DNA of 13,620 nucleotides, from assembly GCA_027064405.1 (NCBI GenBank), contig JAMOPP010000070.1, positions 1 to 13,620 on the forward strand, read 5' to 3'. This document shows, one piece after another, positions 13,505 through 13,620 of the stretch (the stretch's first letter is position 1; every line of letters starts with the position of its first letter). Below the pieces are notes generated by a model. The model ran no database searches. It saw nothing but the letters and a program-made list of their open reading frames with translations, and had not been told where the DNA came from. The DNA comes from Desulfurellales bacterium. Lineage in GTDB: Bacteria > Campylobacterota_A > Desulfurellia > Desulfurellales > Hippeaceae. The translations under genes were made by a program, and so were the position numbers.

Positions 13505-13620
13505 TATTATTAGCTTACAATGCAATTTAAAGATTAAAGAGAAGAGACGATGTAAAAAGTCAGATGGAAATAGCCGTTGAATTGTGAATTTTACCCTCGT
13601 TTTTTATTTCATTTTTTCAA

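Larger units (their letters stand above)
13325..13620. other. Gene-free stretch after panD with repeats and hairpins
   Basis: No coding frame of useful length exists on either strand. The left part holds the 13-base tandem repeat and the transposase-flank-like motif, the middle a perfect 12-base palindrome ATTTTTAAAAAT and a cluster of hairpins (13428-13504). From 13505 to the end I see only AT-rich sequence without recognisable signals. A perfect TATAAT at 13420-13425 has no acceptable -35. Confidence 0.6.

Overview
The window is AT-rich DNA (about one third G+C by eye) from a Gram-negative-type bacterium. Evidence for this is a type IV pilus / type II secretion-like assembly cluster, a sigma-54 promoter signature ahead of a prepilin gene, tRNA-His with encoded CCA, and lysine/peptidoglycan precursor synthesis through the LL-diaminopimelate aminotransferase (DapL) shortcut. 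The gene set would suit a low-GC anaerobe such as Deferribacterota or a neighbouring deep lineage. That placement is inference from gene content and is not proven by the sequence.

Left half, minus strand (6739 to 71). The order of transcription is queE and queC (queuosine precursor synthesis, abutting), then a separate promoter-like site, then a GspL/PilM-N-like bitopic protein, a GspE/PilB ATPase and a GspF/PilC inner-membrane protein. These last three abut or overlap by one base. After a 143-bp gap comes a 290-residue prepilin. The gap holds a near-consensus -24/-12 (sigma-54) element, so the secreted or assembled subunit appears to have its own regulated promoter apart from the assembly machine. 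Secretin, prepilin peptidase and retraction ATPase are not in the window.

Middle, plus strand. A divergent intergenic stretch (6740-7012) contains an unexplained block of raised G+C with small hairpins. It is followed by pepD (Xaa-His dipeptidase), a 313-bp gene-free stretch with a good promoter, tRNA-His(GTG), and a divergent YrdC/Sua5-family gene 12 bases after the tRNA CCA. A possible 27-codon ORF overlaps the end of the yrdC gene and stops inside the translation-initiation region of dapL. Then come dapL and folK (11-base overlap).

Right, plus strand. A strong intrinsic terminator lies between folK and panB only 24 bases before the panB start, so panBCD either reads through it (attenuation) or uses a promoter that overlaps it. 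panB-panC-panD supply ketopantoate, pantothenate and beta-alanine, the complete dedicated pantothenate route except for ketopantoate reductase (panE). Past panD the last 296 bases hold no gene. They hold a 13-base direct repeat, a motif resembling sequence often seen beside IS200-like/REP-associated transposase genes, and a compact set of inverted repeats.

Most genes are ordinary housekeeping or assembly genes. The items most worth a second look are the sigma-54 site of the prepilin, the unassigned high-GC block before pepD, the repeat/hairpin element after panD, the folK-panB terminator and the small overlapping ORF before dapL.
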